Assembly (NCBI GenBank): GCA_021324155.1
Contig: JAJPJQ010000036.1
Coordinates: forward strand, 124,001-188,000
Direction of reading: 5' to 3'
DNA: 64,000 bases
From: Pseudomonadota bacterium
GTDB taxonomy: Bacteria > Desulfobacterota > Binatia > UBA9968
Shown here: positions 33,066-40,442 of the stretch, piece by piece
Layout of the letters: each line of letters begins with the position of its first letter
How positions within the stretch are numbered: the stretch's first letter is position 1
Made by a program: the position numbers and the translations under genes
Notes under the pieces: model-generated
Told to the model about the DNA's origin: nothing
Database searches by the model: none
The model's input: the letters and a program-made list of their open reading frames with translations, nothing else

Positions 33066-33562
33066 TTGATCGTCTCTCCGGTGAGCAGTACGGCCACGGG
33101 GCGCTGCCAGCTGATCGTCGATCCTTGCGCGTCGACGATCGCCTTTGTAACTTCTTCCGTCTTGCTCACGACGACGTGCGGGATGTGAAGCACACCGAGC
33201 AGCGGCTCGGTGGTGTCTTTATACGGTCCCATGAGCCAGAACGCGTCGCCGATGTCGCCACGAAAAGGGATGAGCAAAAGCAGCGGTAGCCCCCACGCCA
33301 TGCAAAGACTCGTGAGCGGCCAAGCGGCAACGAGAAGACCCGACGTGGGCACGAGCAGCGCGGGCCGCTTGCCGCTGAGCCACGCGCCCGCGCAGACGCC
33401 GACGCCGATCGCCTCGTTGCTCACGGCACAGTAGCTGAAGCTCGGATCGCCCGTGACCTTCTTCTGCAGCCCGGAAAAGTCCGAATCCGGCAGCAGCGAA
33501 ATAAAGTCCACGCCCGATTGCTTGAGGCCTTGAAGAACTGCGTCTACGGCTTGCGATTCCAT
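33062..33562 (-). CDS. TPP-dependent decarboxylase-like alpha subunit (ComD type), copy 1
   Basis: A 166-aa Pyr-domain subunit: 'LKQSGVDFISLLPDSDFSGLQ', the activating Glu in 'CAVSNEAIGVGVCAGAWLSGKRPALLVPTSG' (about 45-76) and 'IPFRGDIGDAFWLMGPYKDTTEPLL'. First gene of the five-gene minus-strand operon alpha-beta-alpha-beta-binding protein, preceded by a good promoter. Confidence 0.82.
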   Translation of the reverse strand: MESQAVDAVLQGLKQSGVDFISLLPDSDFSGLQKKVTGDPSFSYCAVSNEAIGVGVCAGAWLSGKRPALLVPTSGLLVAAWPLTSLCMAWGLPLLLLIPFRGDIGDAFWLMGPYKDTTEPLLGVLHIPHVVVSKTEEVTKAIVDAQGSTISWQRPVAVLLTGETIK

Positions 33563-33599
33563 GTGAGCCTATGATCGATGCGCGTATTACAATTTTTTT

Positions 33600-33629
33600 T
33601 CTATATTTCGTTTCCTTGGACCTTGTCAA
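33600..33629 (-). promoter_or_regulatory. Sigma-70 promoter for the TPP decarboxylase operon
   Basis: On the minus strand TTGACA (33624-33629) is followed after 18 bases by TATAGA (33600-33605). Transcription would begin some 30 bases before the ATG at 33562. It lies in the 178-base divergent gap shared with the isochorismatase-like gene; no matching promoter was seen for that gene. Confidence 0.65.
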
Positions 33630-33740
33630 TCAAACGCACTCATAGATTTCGCGCATTGCAATCTATTTCCACGGCCGTCCCATTGCTCAACGCGAGTGAA
33701 ATGCGCCATACTCGCGCAGTCAATCACGAAAGGGAAAACG

Positions 33741-34382
33741 ATGAATCCAGATCAGATCGAGCTTAAAAAAACCGGCATCCTTTTTTTCGACATTCTGAAC
33801 GGCTACTACCATCAGGCGAGCGAGGCTAACCGGGCGCGCAAGAAGCCGATGGTCGAAGGCGCGGTGCGCCTGATGAAGGCGGGACGGCAGGCCGGCATCC
33901 CGATCTTCTTCGCCAAAGGCAACCACCGCGCCGACGGCGCGACGTCGGTCCCACTGCTGACCGATACCAGAATCGACCTCAAGCCCTGGTCCGATGGCGG
34001 TCCGGGAAAAGAGAAGTCGGTCGCCGTACACGGGGGCACCGGATCGGACGTGATCCCGGAGCTCGACCCCCGGCCCGACGATTATTACATTCTCAAATAC
34101 CGCTGGAGCGCTTTTCACCAGACCTATCTCGATCTCGCGCTGCGTGCGGCGCAGATCGATACATTGATCGTCTCGGGCGGCTCGACGGACGTCGGCCTCG
34201 CGGCGACGATTTTCTCCGCCCGCGATCTGGACTACAACCTGATTATCGCTCGCGACGCGTGCGCCACGATCCACGACCAGCGCGCCCACGACACGCTCAT
34301 GGACCTGATGTTTCCGCGCATGGGCCGCGTCCGGACGGTCGATCAAGTTGTGAAAATGATCGACCAAGCGCGCGGCAAATAA
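33741..34382 (+). CDS. Isochorismatase-fold hydrolase lacking the usual catalytic Cys
   Basis: A 213-aa protein when started at the ATG at 33741, which has AAAGGGAAA upstream and is where family similarity begins; the frame stays open to 33696. The family triad is Asp-Lys-Cys: Asp is in 'GILFFDILNGYY' (about 16) and Lys in 'YILKYRWSAFHQTYLD' (about 118), but the segment that should hold the nucleophile reads 'SGGSTDVGLAATIF', with Gly where cysteine hydrolases have TDVC. Isochorismatases (EntB, PhzD) also lack the Cys and cleave vinyl ethers, so ether or amide hydrolysis by another route is possible. It is co-directional with the next binding protein gene, 32 bases away. Confidence 0.75.
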   Translation: MNPDQIELKKTGILFFDILNGYYHQASEANRARKKPMVEGAVRLMKAGRQAGIPIFFAKGNHRADGATSVPLLTDTRIDLKPWSDGGPGKEKSVAVHGGTGSDVIPELDPRPDDYYILKYRWSAFHQTYLDLALRAAQIDTLIVSGGSTDVGLAATIFSARDLDYNLIIARDACATIHDQRAHDTLMDLMFPRMGRVRTVDQVVKMIDQARGK

Positions 34383-34414
34383 ACGTCGCGAGAGAGATCG
34401 CAGGAGACGCTGCT

Positions 34415-35482
34415 ATGAAGATCGGCGCGGGAATGTTCAAGCTGCTTCTCATCGCCATCGCCGCGCTCGCCGTGCCCTATCAGGCACGCGGCGACGTCGA
34501 GAGCGTGCTGAGCGAAATCAACCGCAAATCGGCCGAGGAGCGCACCAAAATTCTCGTAGACGGCGCCCGGAAAGAGGGCGTCGTCCAGTATTTCGGCTCT
34601 TCGGGCGCGAGCGACATTCAGGAGCTCATCAAGGGTTTCAATAAAAATTATCCATTTCTCGACGTGCGCTATGCAAGATTGGGCGGACCGGCGGTCGTCA
34701 GCAGAGTCACCACCGAATACCGCGCGGGAGTCTTCAACGTCGACCTGATTTCGATCCGGGGGACGCTGATCCCGGACCTGATGAGCAGTAAAGTCATCGC
34801 GAGATATCGCAGCCCCATGAGGGACTTTTTGCGCAAGGGCTATTTCGACGCGGAAGGTTACCTGTCGGGCTATTATGCGACGGGATACACGCTTCTCTAC
34901 AACACGAACAACGTCAAGCCCGCCGAGGTGCCCAAGTCTTACGACGACCTTCTGCAGCCCAGATGGAAGGGAAGGCTCGTGATGGACAGAGAAGAATATG
35001 ATTGGCTCGCCGCAATGATCGATTTGATAGGCGAGAGCAAGGCGACCGCTTTTTTCAAGCGGCTCGTGACGGAGCAGGGATTACAATTCAAGCGCGGCCA
35101 TTCGCTCATCACGCAGCTCGTGGCGGCCGGCGAGCACGACCTGCTGATCGACGGATACGTGCACAGCGCGAGCCAGTTCAAGACGAAAGGCGCGCCGGTC
35201 AATTTTGTTTTCATGAATCCCACGGCCGTAAAGCCGCCTAGCAGCGTCGCCATCGCGGCGCGCGCGCCGCATCCCTATGCCGCCGCCCTGCTCGCCGATT
35301 ATCATCTTTCGAAGGAGGCTCAGGAGATCATGGCACACAACCAGTTCTACTGGACCTCGCGGCGCGACGTGAAGTGGGCGACCGAGCCCGGGACCGAGCT
35401 GCACGTCGTCTCGCCGATGGAATGGGGCGGCGCGAAGTACAACAACGTGAGCGCGCTGTTCCGAAAGATCATCGGGGATTAG
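34415..35482 (+). CDS. Extracellular solute-binding protein, Fe3+/AfuA-like
   Basis: A 355-aa protein if started at the ATG at 34415, which has AGGAG upstream and a signal peptide (MKIGAGMFKLLLIAIAALAV, cleavage near QARG); a longer in-frame reading overlaps the previous gene. 'ARKEGVVQYFGSSGASDIQELIKGFNKNYPFLDV' and 'LLYNTNNVKPAEVPKSYDDLLQPRWKGRLVMDREEYDW' are typical of type 1/6 binding proteins of the iron and thiamin/polyamine groups. It converges with, and overlaps by 4 bases, a paralogue on the other strand. Confidence 0.83.
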   Translation: MKIGAGMFKLLLIAIAALAVPYQARGDVESVLSEINRKSAEERTKILVDGARKEGVVQYFGSSGASDIQELIKGFNKNYPFLDVRYARLGGPAVVSRVTTEYRAGVFNVDLISIRGTLIPDLMSSKVIARYRSPMRDFLRKGYFDAEGYLSGYYATGYTLLYNTNNVKPAEVPKSYDDLLQPRWKGRLVMDREEYDWLAAMIDLIGESKATAFFKRLVTEQGLQFKRGHSLITQLVAAGEHDLLIDGYVHSASQFKTKGAPVNFVFMNPTAVKPPSSVAIAARAPHPYAAALLADYHLSKEAQEIMAHNQFYWTSRRDVKWATEPGTELHVVSPMEWGGAKYNNVSALFRKIIGD

Positions 35483-36495
35483 TTTTTAAAATAAATCTCC
35501 CGAAATTCTTTGCTATAGCGGTTGAGCTCCTCCGCGACGCCGGAGTCGATGGCGAAGAGCTTGAGTTTTGCGGGATTCATGTCCGGCACCAGCGGCTCGA
35601 TGTCGAGCCGGCCGGAGATGCGATTCGCGCCGCGCAGGACCGTCTGCCCTTCCTTCGATAGAATGAAATCCATCAGCAGGCGGGCCGCGTTCGGGTTGTG
35701 CGCCTTGGCCGCCACGGCGACCGGCGATATCGTGACAAACACCGGATCCGCCGTCTTCGCCCAGTCGATCGGCGCGCCCGCTTTTTTCATCGACTCGGTG
35801 CGGTGGGCGTAGATGATGCCGAGCGGAAACTCGCCCGCGGCCATCAGCTGCGCGACCATGGTGTGGCCGCGATTCCAATGGATCTGCTGCTGCGCCAGGG
35901 CGTTGTGAAACTTCAGCGCCTTTTCTTTTCCCCAGGCCTTGATCGTGCCGGCGTACCACTCGTACTCTTCCTGGTCCATGCCGATTTTGCCTTTCCACTT
36001 AGGATTGACAAAATCGTCCCAATTCTTCGGCGCGTCCTTCGGCGAAACCATTTTCGTGTTGTATCCGAGGACGTAATAGATGTTGTAGAGCGTCGCCCAG
36101 TAGCCGTCCGGGTCTTTAAACTGGTTGGGAAAAGCCGCGAACTCGGGCGAGCGGTGCGCTTGCAGCAGCCCGCGCCGCTTGAGCGCGTTGATCGTCGTTA
36201 GGTTGACGACGTCCATCGCGCTTCGACCGGCGGTGTCTTCGGTGAGCACACGGTTTAACAGCTGCTCCGATCCCGCGCGGAGCAGCTCGCTTTTGATACC
36301 GGGATATTTTTGCTCGAAGCGGGCGAGCAGCGCGTTGCTGTCGTTGATGTTGAGCGACGTATACCAGACGACCTTGCCCTCTTTTTTGGCGGCCTCGATA
36401 AGGCCCGCTGGCTGTCCCCACGCCGAGGCGGCGAAAAAGATCGCGAACGGCAAGATCGATGCACATCGACGCAGCTGCCGGACTTTGATTTTCAT
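35479..36495 (-). CDS. Extracellular solute-binding protein, Fe3+/AfuA-like
   Basis: A 338-aa exported protein (signal peptide ends 'FAASAWGQ'). It shares with its convergent neighbour the pattern 'AAKKEGKVVWYTSL', 'NPKWKGKIGMDQEEYEWYAGTI' and 'RGHTMVAQLMAAGEF', so the two are paralogues facing each other. In this family a Tyr pair usually holds Fe3+; that cannot be confirmed here, and many members bind organic ligands. It follows the gentisate-dioxygenase-like gene by 19 bases on the same strand. Confidence 0.83.
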   Translation of the reverse strand: MKIKVRQLRRCASILPFAIFFAASAWGQPAGLIEAAKKEGKVVWYTSLNINDSNALLARFEQKYPGIKSELLRAGSEQLLNRVLTEDTAGRSAMDVVNLTTINALKRRGLLQAHRSPEFAAFPNQFKDPDGYWATLYNIYYVLGYNTKMVSPKDAPKNWDDFVNPKWKGKIGMDQEEYEWYAGTIKAWGKEKALKFHNALAQQQIHWNRGHTMVAQLMAAGEFPLGIIYAHRTESMKKAGAPIDWAKTADPVFVTISPVAVAAKAHNPNAARLLMDFILSKEGQTVLRGANRISGRLDIEPLVPDMNPAKLKLFAIDSGVAEELNRYSKEFREIYFKN

Positions 36496-36514
36496 ACTTC
36501 TCCTGGCTCCGTTT

Positions 36515-37531
36515 TTATTCAGACCGAGGCTCTTCCCAATAGAAGCCGAGCGCTTCTTTTAGCGGACGGTCGTTGATCGAAAAAAGAATCGCCTCGTCGG
36601 CCGAAGCGTTCTCGTGGCCGTGCCACTGCCATGACGGCACGCTGAAGCAGTCGCCCGCGCTCCACTCGAGCACCCGATCGCCGACCTCGGTGCGGCCCGC
36701 CCCGCGAAAAGCGTGGTAGATCGTGTGGCTCGAGTGGCGGTGCTGTTTGGTTTTTTCGCGCGACCGCAGCATCTGGATCTCGCAGCCGATCGTGCGGAAC
36801 GTCGGCCCGCCGTTGCGCGGGTTCGCATAGCGCAGCAGCACGCCGTCGTAAGGATCGCCTTTCGTAGCGGCCAGCGCGGCCAGCGCGCGATAGGTTTCCT
36901 CCCACGGATATTTGAACGGCGGATCGGGAAAGTTGACGTTCTTTTCATAGGGCCGCGCGCGGCCGTAGCGGTGAATCGCGAGGTCCGGCGGCGCCTCGAC
37001 CGGCTGCTGCTTGCGGCCGAACATCTCGACGCGAATGACTTCGAGCGCTTTCACCAGCGGCCCGTCGTGGCCGTCGAGCCAGACGATATCCTCGGCGCTG
37101 CCGTTGTAGTGATCGTGCCAGGTCCAGTTGGGCGTGAGAATGAGATCGCCCGGCGACATGACGAAGCGCTCGCCCTCGACCGTCGTGTGCGCGCCGCCGC
37201 CGCGAACGACGAAGCGCAGCGCCGTCAGCGAATGGCGATGCGCCTTGGCGATCTCGGCGGGGCGCACGAGCTGCACCGACATGTGCACGGTCGGCGTCGC
37301 CCACCCCGCGCCGACCGGATTCGCGAGCCGGACGGTGCGGCGCTCCGACATCTCGAGGCTCACGAGCTCGCGCGCTTTGAGCAGCCCTTCATGAATGTGC
37401 TGCCATTTCCAGAGATGCGGCTCGAACGCGCTCTTAGGCTCGATGTCCTGCTCGAAGCCGGTGACGTTGCCGCTCCAGAAGCCCACCAGGTGGAGCGCCG
37501 CCAGCTCGCGATTGAGTTCGTCGAGAGTCAT
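36515..37531 (-). CDS. Gentisate 1,2-dioxygenase-like bicupin
   Basis: A 338-aa protein from the ATG at 37531, which has GGAGAAAAGCG in front; the frame continues to 37603 without support. Both cupin halves look metal-competent: the first has 'HRHSLTALRFVVRGGGAHTTV' and 'TPNWTWHDHYNG' (about 95-145), the second 'HRHSSHTIYHAFRGAGRTEVG' and 'PSWQWHGHENAS' (about 265-315). This matches gentisate or 1-hydroxy-2-naphthoate/salicylate ring-cleaving dioxygenases, Fe(II) enzymes that open hydroxylated aromatic acids. It is the last gene downstream of a binding protein and a diiron-like enzyme, suggesting aromatic acid use. Confidence 0.82.
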   Translation of the reverse strand: MTLDELNRELAALHLVGFWSGNVTGFEQDIEPKSAFEPHLWKWQHIHEGLLKARELVSLEMSERRTVRLANPVGAGWATPTVHMSVQLVRPAEIAKAHRHSLTALRFVVRGGGAHTTVEGERFVMSPGDLILTPNWTWHDHYNGSAEDIVWLDGHDGPLVKALEVIRVEMFGRKQQPVEAPPDLAIHRYGRARPYEKNVNFPDPPFKYPWEETYRALAALAATKGDPYDGVLLRYANPRNGGPTFRTIGCEIQMLRSREKTKQHRHSSHTIYHAFRGAGRTEVGDRVLEWSAGDCFSVPSWQWHGHENASADEAILFSINDRPLKEALGFYWEEPRSE

Positions 37532-37544
37532 CGCTTTTCTCCGG

Positions 37545-38525
37545 TCAGCGCAGCTTTTTGAAAAATCCTTCGCGTTCCAGCTCGTCGAGGAGGCTTTCGT
37601 CAAGGAACTGCTCGATATTGATGTCGCCCTTCGCCTCCCGATCGCGGTCGCCGACGAGCTCGAGAGCGTTGCGAATGCCGTCGCGGTCGATGCGCGGCGG
37701 GAACGAGAACCGCGGCGCGAAATAATCGTACGTCGCCTCGATGATTTTCGCGTCGGGCTGCTTGAGCCATTTGGTATACACCGCCATACCCTTCGCCTTG
37801 TCGGTCTTGAAGATGTGGACCGCCTCGCTGTAAGCGCGCACGAAGCGTTTCACCGTGTCGCGGTTTTTTTCCAGGAACGAGCGGCGCGTCGTCATGACGG
37901 TTTGGGGAAAACTCGCCTTCAGATCGCTGAGATTAGCGAGCACGGTCATGCCCATGCGCGCCGCCGCGATCGTCTCGGGCGGCGACAGCACGGTCGCGTC
38001 GAGCACGCGCGAAGATAATCCGGCGAGCCGCTCGGGCGCGCCGCCGGCGGCGAAGATCGTCATCGACGAGCGCGGCAGGTTCCATTCCTTGAGGGCGAGC
38101 GCGACGGCGAGGTCGGTCGAGCCGCCGAAGTTCAGGATGCCGATCTTCTTGCCGACCAGATCCGCGGGTTTGCGAATTTCTTTCTGCGCGATGAAGCTGA
38201 AGGGGAATTTATTGAGTGCGCCGCCGATGATAACGACGTCGCCGCCGCGGAGGCGGATCGGCAGCGACGCCGTGCCCGAGCCCATAGCGAAATCGATGCT
38301 CGAAGAGACGAGCGCGGCCATGCCGCGGGCGGCGCCGGTGATCAAGACCAGCTCGCCGTTGAGCCCGTGCTTCTTGAAGAGGCCGAGCTCGCGCGTCGCC
38401 CAGATCGGCCCCTGAAAGCCGGCAAAACCGTCATAAGCCGCGACCACCCGCTCGTCGGCGCGCGCGGCGCCGGGCGCGCCGATCAACAGCACGGCTGCGA
38501 AAACAAATAGCGCGCGAAGCTTCAT
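37545..38525 (-). CDS. ABC-type substrate-binding protein, NMT1/TauA-like
   Basis: A 326-aa secreted binding protein (signal peptide to about 'GAARAD', residue 24). 'GFAGFQGPIWATRELGLFKKHGL', 'RKPADLVGKKIGILNFGGSTDLAVALAL' (about 119-146) and 'ERLAGLSSRVLDATVLSPPE' are NMT1-type. Its start overlaps the stop of the candidate diiron enzyme by 4 bases and the dioxygenase-like gene follows 13 bases after its stop, so it is firmly part of a catabolic operon. Confidence 0.85.
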   Translation of the reverse strand: MKLRALFVFAAVLLIGAPGAARADERVVAAYDGFAGFQGPIWATRELGLFKKHGLNGELVLITGAARGMAALVSSSIDFAMGSGTASLPIRLRGGDVVIIGGALNKFPFSFIAQKEIRKPADLVGKKIGILNFGGSTDLAVALALKEWNLPRSSMTIFAAGGAPERLAGLSSRVLDATVLSPPETIAAARMGMTVLANLSDLKASFPQTVMTTRRSFLEKNRDTVKRFVRAYSEAVHIFKTDKAKGMAVYTKWLKQPDAKIIEATYDYFAPRFSFPPRIDRDGIRNALELVGDRDREAKGDINIEQFLDESLLDELEREGFFKKLR

Positions 38526-39274
38526 TTGCGCGCGGCCTCATTGAGCGACGCCTCGAGGATCGCTCCGTGGAGATCGATGGATGTGAGCGCGCAATATTCC
38601 AGCGTGTAGCCGGGCCGCACCTCCGCGCCCTCTTCCAATAGGCGCTGCAGCACCATTCGGCGGAAGCTTCCGTGGCCCATGACGCCTTCGTGCTCGCGCG
38701 TGTCGGCCTCCTCGTGGAGCGAAAAGTAGACCGCCTCAGCGGGCGTGAGGCCGTAATGTTTCGTGAGCGCCGTGTAGACTTCGCCGGCCCAGTGACCGAA
38801 GACTTCTTCGGTCGCGCCGGCGGAATAAAATTCCGCCACTGTCCCTTCCCACACGACCGCGCGGAACCAGTCGATCTTGGCGCGGAACTCGGCGAGCATC
38901 GGCGTGACGAAAATCTCGTCCTCGCCGATCCCGAGCGCCTTTCCGGTCTCGACCACGACGTGAATGTGGCCCGGCGGCTTGGGATGGATCAATTCGTCGG
39001 CGAGCTTCTCCGCCATCGCCGCCATCAAGTCGCGATGCTTGCGAAAAAAATGGATGTGCTTGTGATAAGAGGCGGCTTCCAGAGTGTTGATCTCGATCGT
39101 GTACGCGCCCCAGTTCTTGTAGAAGATGCGGAACGCTTCCTTCGGCAGCTTGCCGGCGGCGAGCGCGGTCATGAAACGCGAGGTCGTTACGCGCTCCTGC
39201 CAGCGCTGAGCGACCTTGCGATAAATTTCATCGACGTACGCCTTGGCCTCGGCGCCACCCATCTGTACGTTCAT
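38522..39274 (-). CDS. Heme-oxygenase-fold protein, candidate diiron oxygenase (TenA/PqqC superfamily)
   Basis: A 250-aa all-alpha protein of the PqqC/TenA/CADD superfamily. A set of possible metal ligands is present: Glu94-x2-His97 ('DELIHPKP'), Glu143/Glu148 ('WEGTVAEF') and His187-x3-Asp191-x3-His195 ('HEEADTREHEG'). This spacing resembles the E-x2-H / E / H-x3-D-x3-H pattern of heme-oxygenase-like diiron oxidases such as UndA; TenA thiaminases lack it. The gene is first of a run with a binding protein and a gentisate-dioxygenase-like enzyme. The chemistry is not known; oxygen-dependent decarboxylation or N-oxygenation are precedents in the superfamily. Confidence 0.7.
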   Translation of the reverse strand: MNVQMGGAEAKAYVDEIYRKVAQRWQERVTTSRFMTALAAGKLPKEAFRIFYKNWGAYTIEINTLEAASYHKHIHFFRKHRDLMAAMAEKLADELIHPKPPGHIHVVVETGKALGIGEDEIFVTPMLAEFRAKIDWFRAVVWEGTVAEFYSAGATEEVFGHWAGEVYTALTKHYGLTPAEAVYFSLHEEADTREHEGVMGHGSFRRMVLQRLLEEGAEVRPGYTLEYCALTSIDLHGAILEASLNEAARK

Positions 39275-39293
39275 CTTATCTCCTCGCGCTGCA

Positions 39294-40355
39294 CTAAAAT
39301 TTCAGCCGCACCTCGACGCCGCGCTTCGCGCACTCGGCGATGAACGTCGCGTGGATCTCCGGGTCCTGATCCTTATAGTCGATCTGCGTTCCGCCGGCCG
39401 ACTCGACCTCGAGCGTCTTCACCAGGTCTTCGACCTGATAGGTAAAGCCCCAGGGCTTGAGCGCGAGATAGCGCGCGGGCTCTTTGCCGGAATTAAAGTG
39501 CTGGTGAAACCATTTTGCCGGCGGCACGAAATAGCTCCCCGGCCGCCAGTCGATGCGCGTGCGCGGCTTGCCGGGCTCCCACAAGAGCGAATAGCCCTCG
39601 CCCGAAAGAATCAGGATGTGCGCCCCTGGTCCGTGCCAGTGCGCGCGCGGATACGTGCCGACGGGATACTCCTCGATATGCGCGCTGATCGTGTTGGCGG
39701 AGAAATGAAGCAGGATGCCGCGCGCGCCCTGCCCGCGCTTGCTGTGGTCCATCAGGCGAAAGCCCGGCACGTCGGCGATGAAGTTGGAATCCCAGGTGCG
39801 ATGCTCTTCGATCGCTTTGCCTTTGCCGTTGAAATATCCTTCCTCGCCGTTGAAGCGATCCGTAAAGCCGAAGGCGTTGTTGAAGATAAAATCGAGGTTG
39901 CGGAAGCGATTGATCATGACCGGCGCGTCGGTGAGCGCGACAAAACGCGCCGGCTCGTCGCCCTGCACATTGAAATGCTGCCGCCAGGTATTGAGCGGCG
40001 GCGAGAACATGCTCCCCTCCTGCCATTCGAACGTCTGCTTCCGGCCGCTCTCGTTCCACACGGTCGTCGCGCCGCGGCCTTTGACGACGTAGATGAGCTC
40101 TTCGAAGAGATAGTGCTCGGGTTTCGTCTGAGACTTTGCGGGAATTTCTACAGCATAGGAATCGCAGGCGCGACCCGCGCCGATGAGATTGATAAAAGCG
40201 CCGAGGACTCCCTTGCGCGACCACGGCTTAAGCTCAACGGTCCGCAAATCATCGATGGCGAGGCCGCGATAGATCGGCACGCCTTCGGTCTGCTGCCAAA
40301 TCTCGTACGGCGTCTTGTCGGTATAAGCCGCCCGCTTGGTAAGATCCACATTCAT
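39294..40355 (-). CDS. Bicupin protein of unknown substrate
   Basis: A 353-aa protein with two cupin domains separated by about 90 residues. The first ('YLFEELIYVVKGRGATTVW', about 82) has an incomplete His set. The second ('YPRAHWHGPGAHILILSGEGYSLLW', about 225) keeps a His-x-His pair and a later 'WFHQHFN'. Homologues annotated as 'cupin domain' often sit in catabolic islands with NMT1-type binding proteins. A GAGG ribosome site precedes the ATG by 7 bases. It is 19 bases upstream of the diiron-like gene and probably the first gene of that operon. Confidence 0.78.
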   Translation of the reverse strand: MNVDLTKRAAYTDKTPYEIWQQTEGVPIYRGLAIDDLRTVELKPWSRKGVLGAFINLIGAGRACDSYAVEIPAKSQTKPEHYLFEELIYVVKGRGATTVWNESGRKQTFEWQEGSMFSPPLNTWRQHFNVQGDEPARFVALTDAPVMINRFRNLDFIFNNAFGFTDRFNGEEGYFNGKGKAIEEHRTWDSNFIADVPGFRLMDHSKRGQGARGILLHFSANTISAHIEEYPVGTYPRAHWHGPGAHILILSGEGYSLLWEPGKPRTRIDWRPGSYFVPPAKWFHQHFNSGKEPARYLALKPWGFTYQVEDLVKTLEVESAGGTQIDYKDQDPEIHATFIAECAKRGVEVRLKF

Positions 40356-40442
40356 TTCATGCCTCGCGTGCTGTTTGCGGTGACGAGTGACGCACCGAAG
40401 TATCTATCGAAGACAAGGCGCCCGTTGCAAGCGGGGAAGCGA

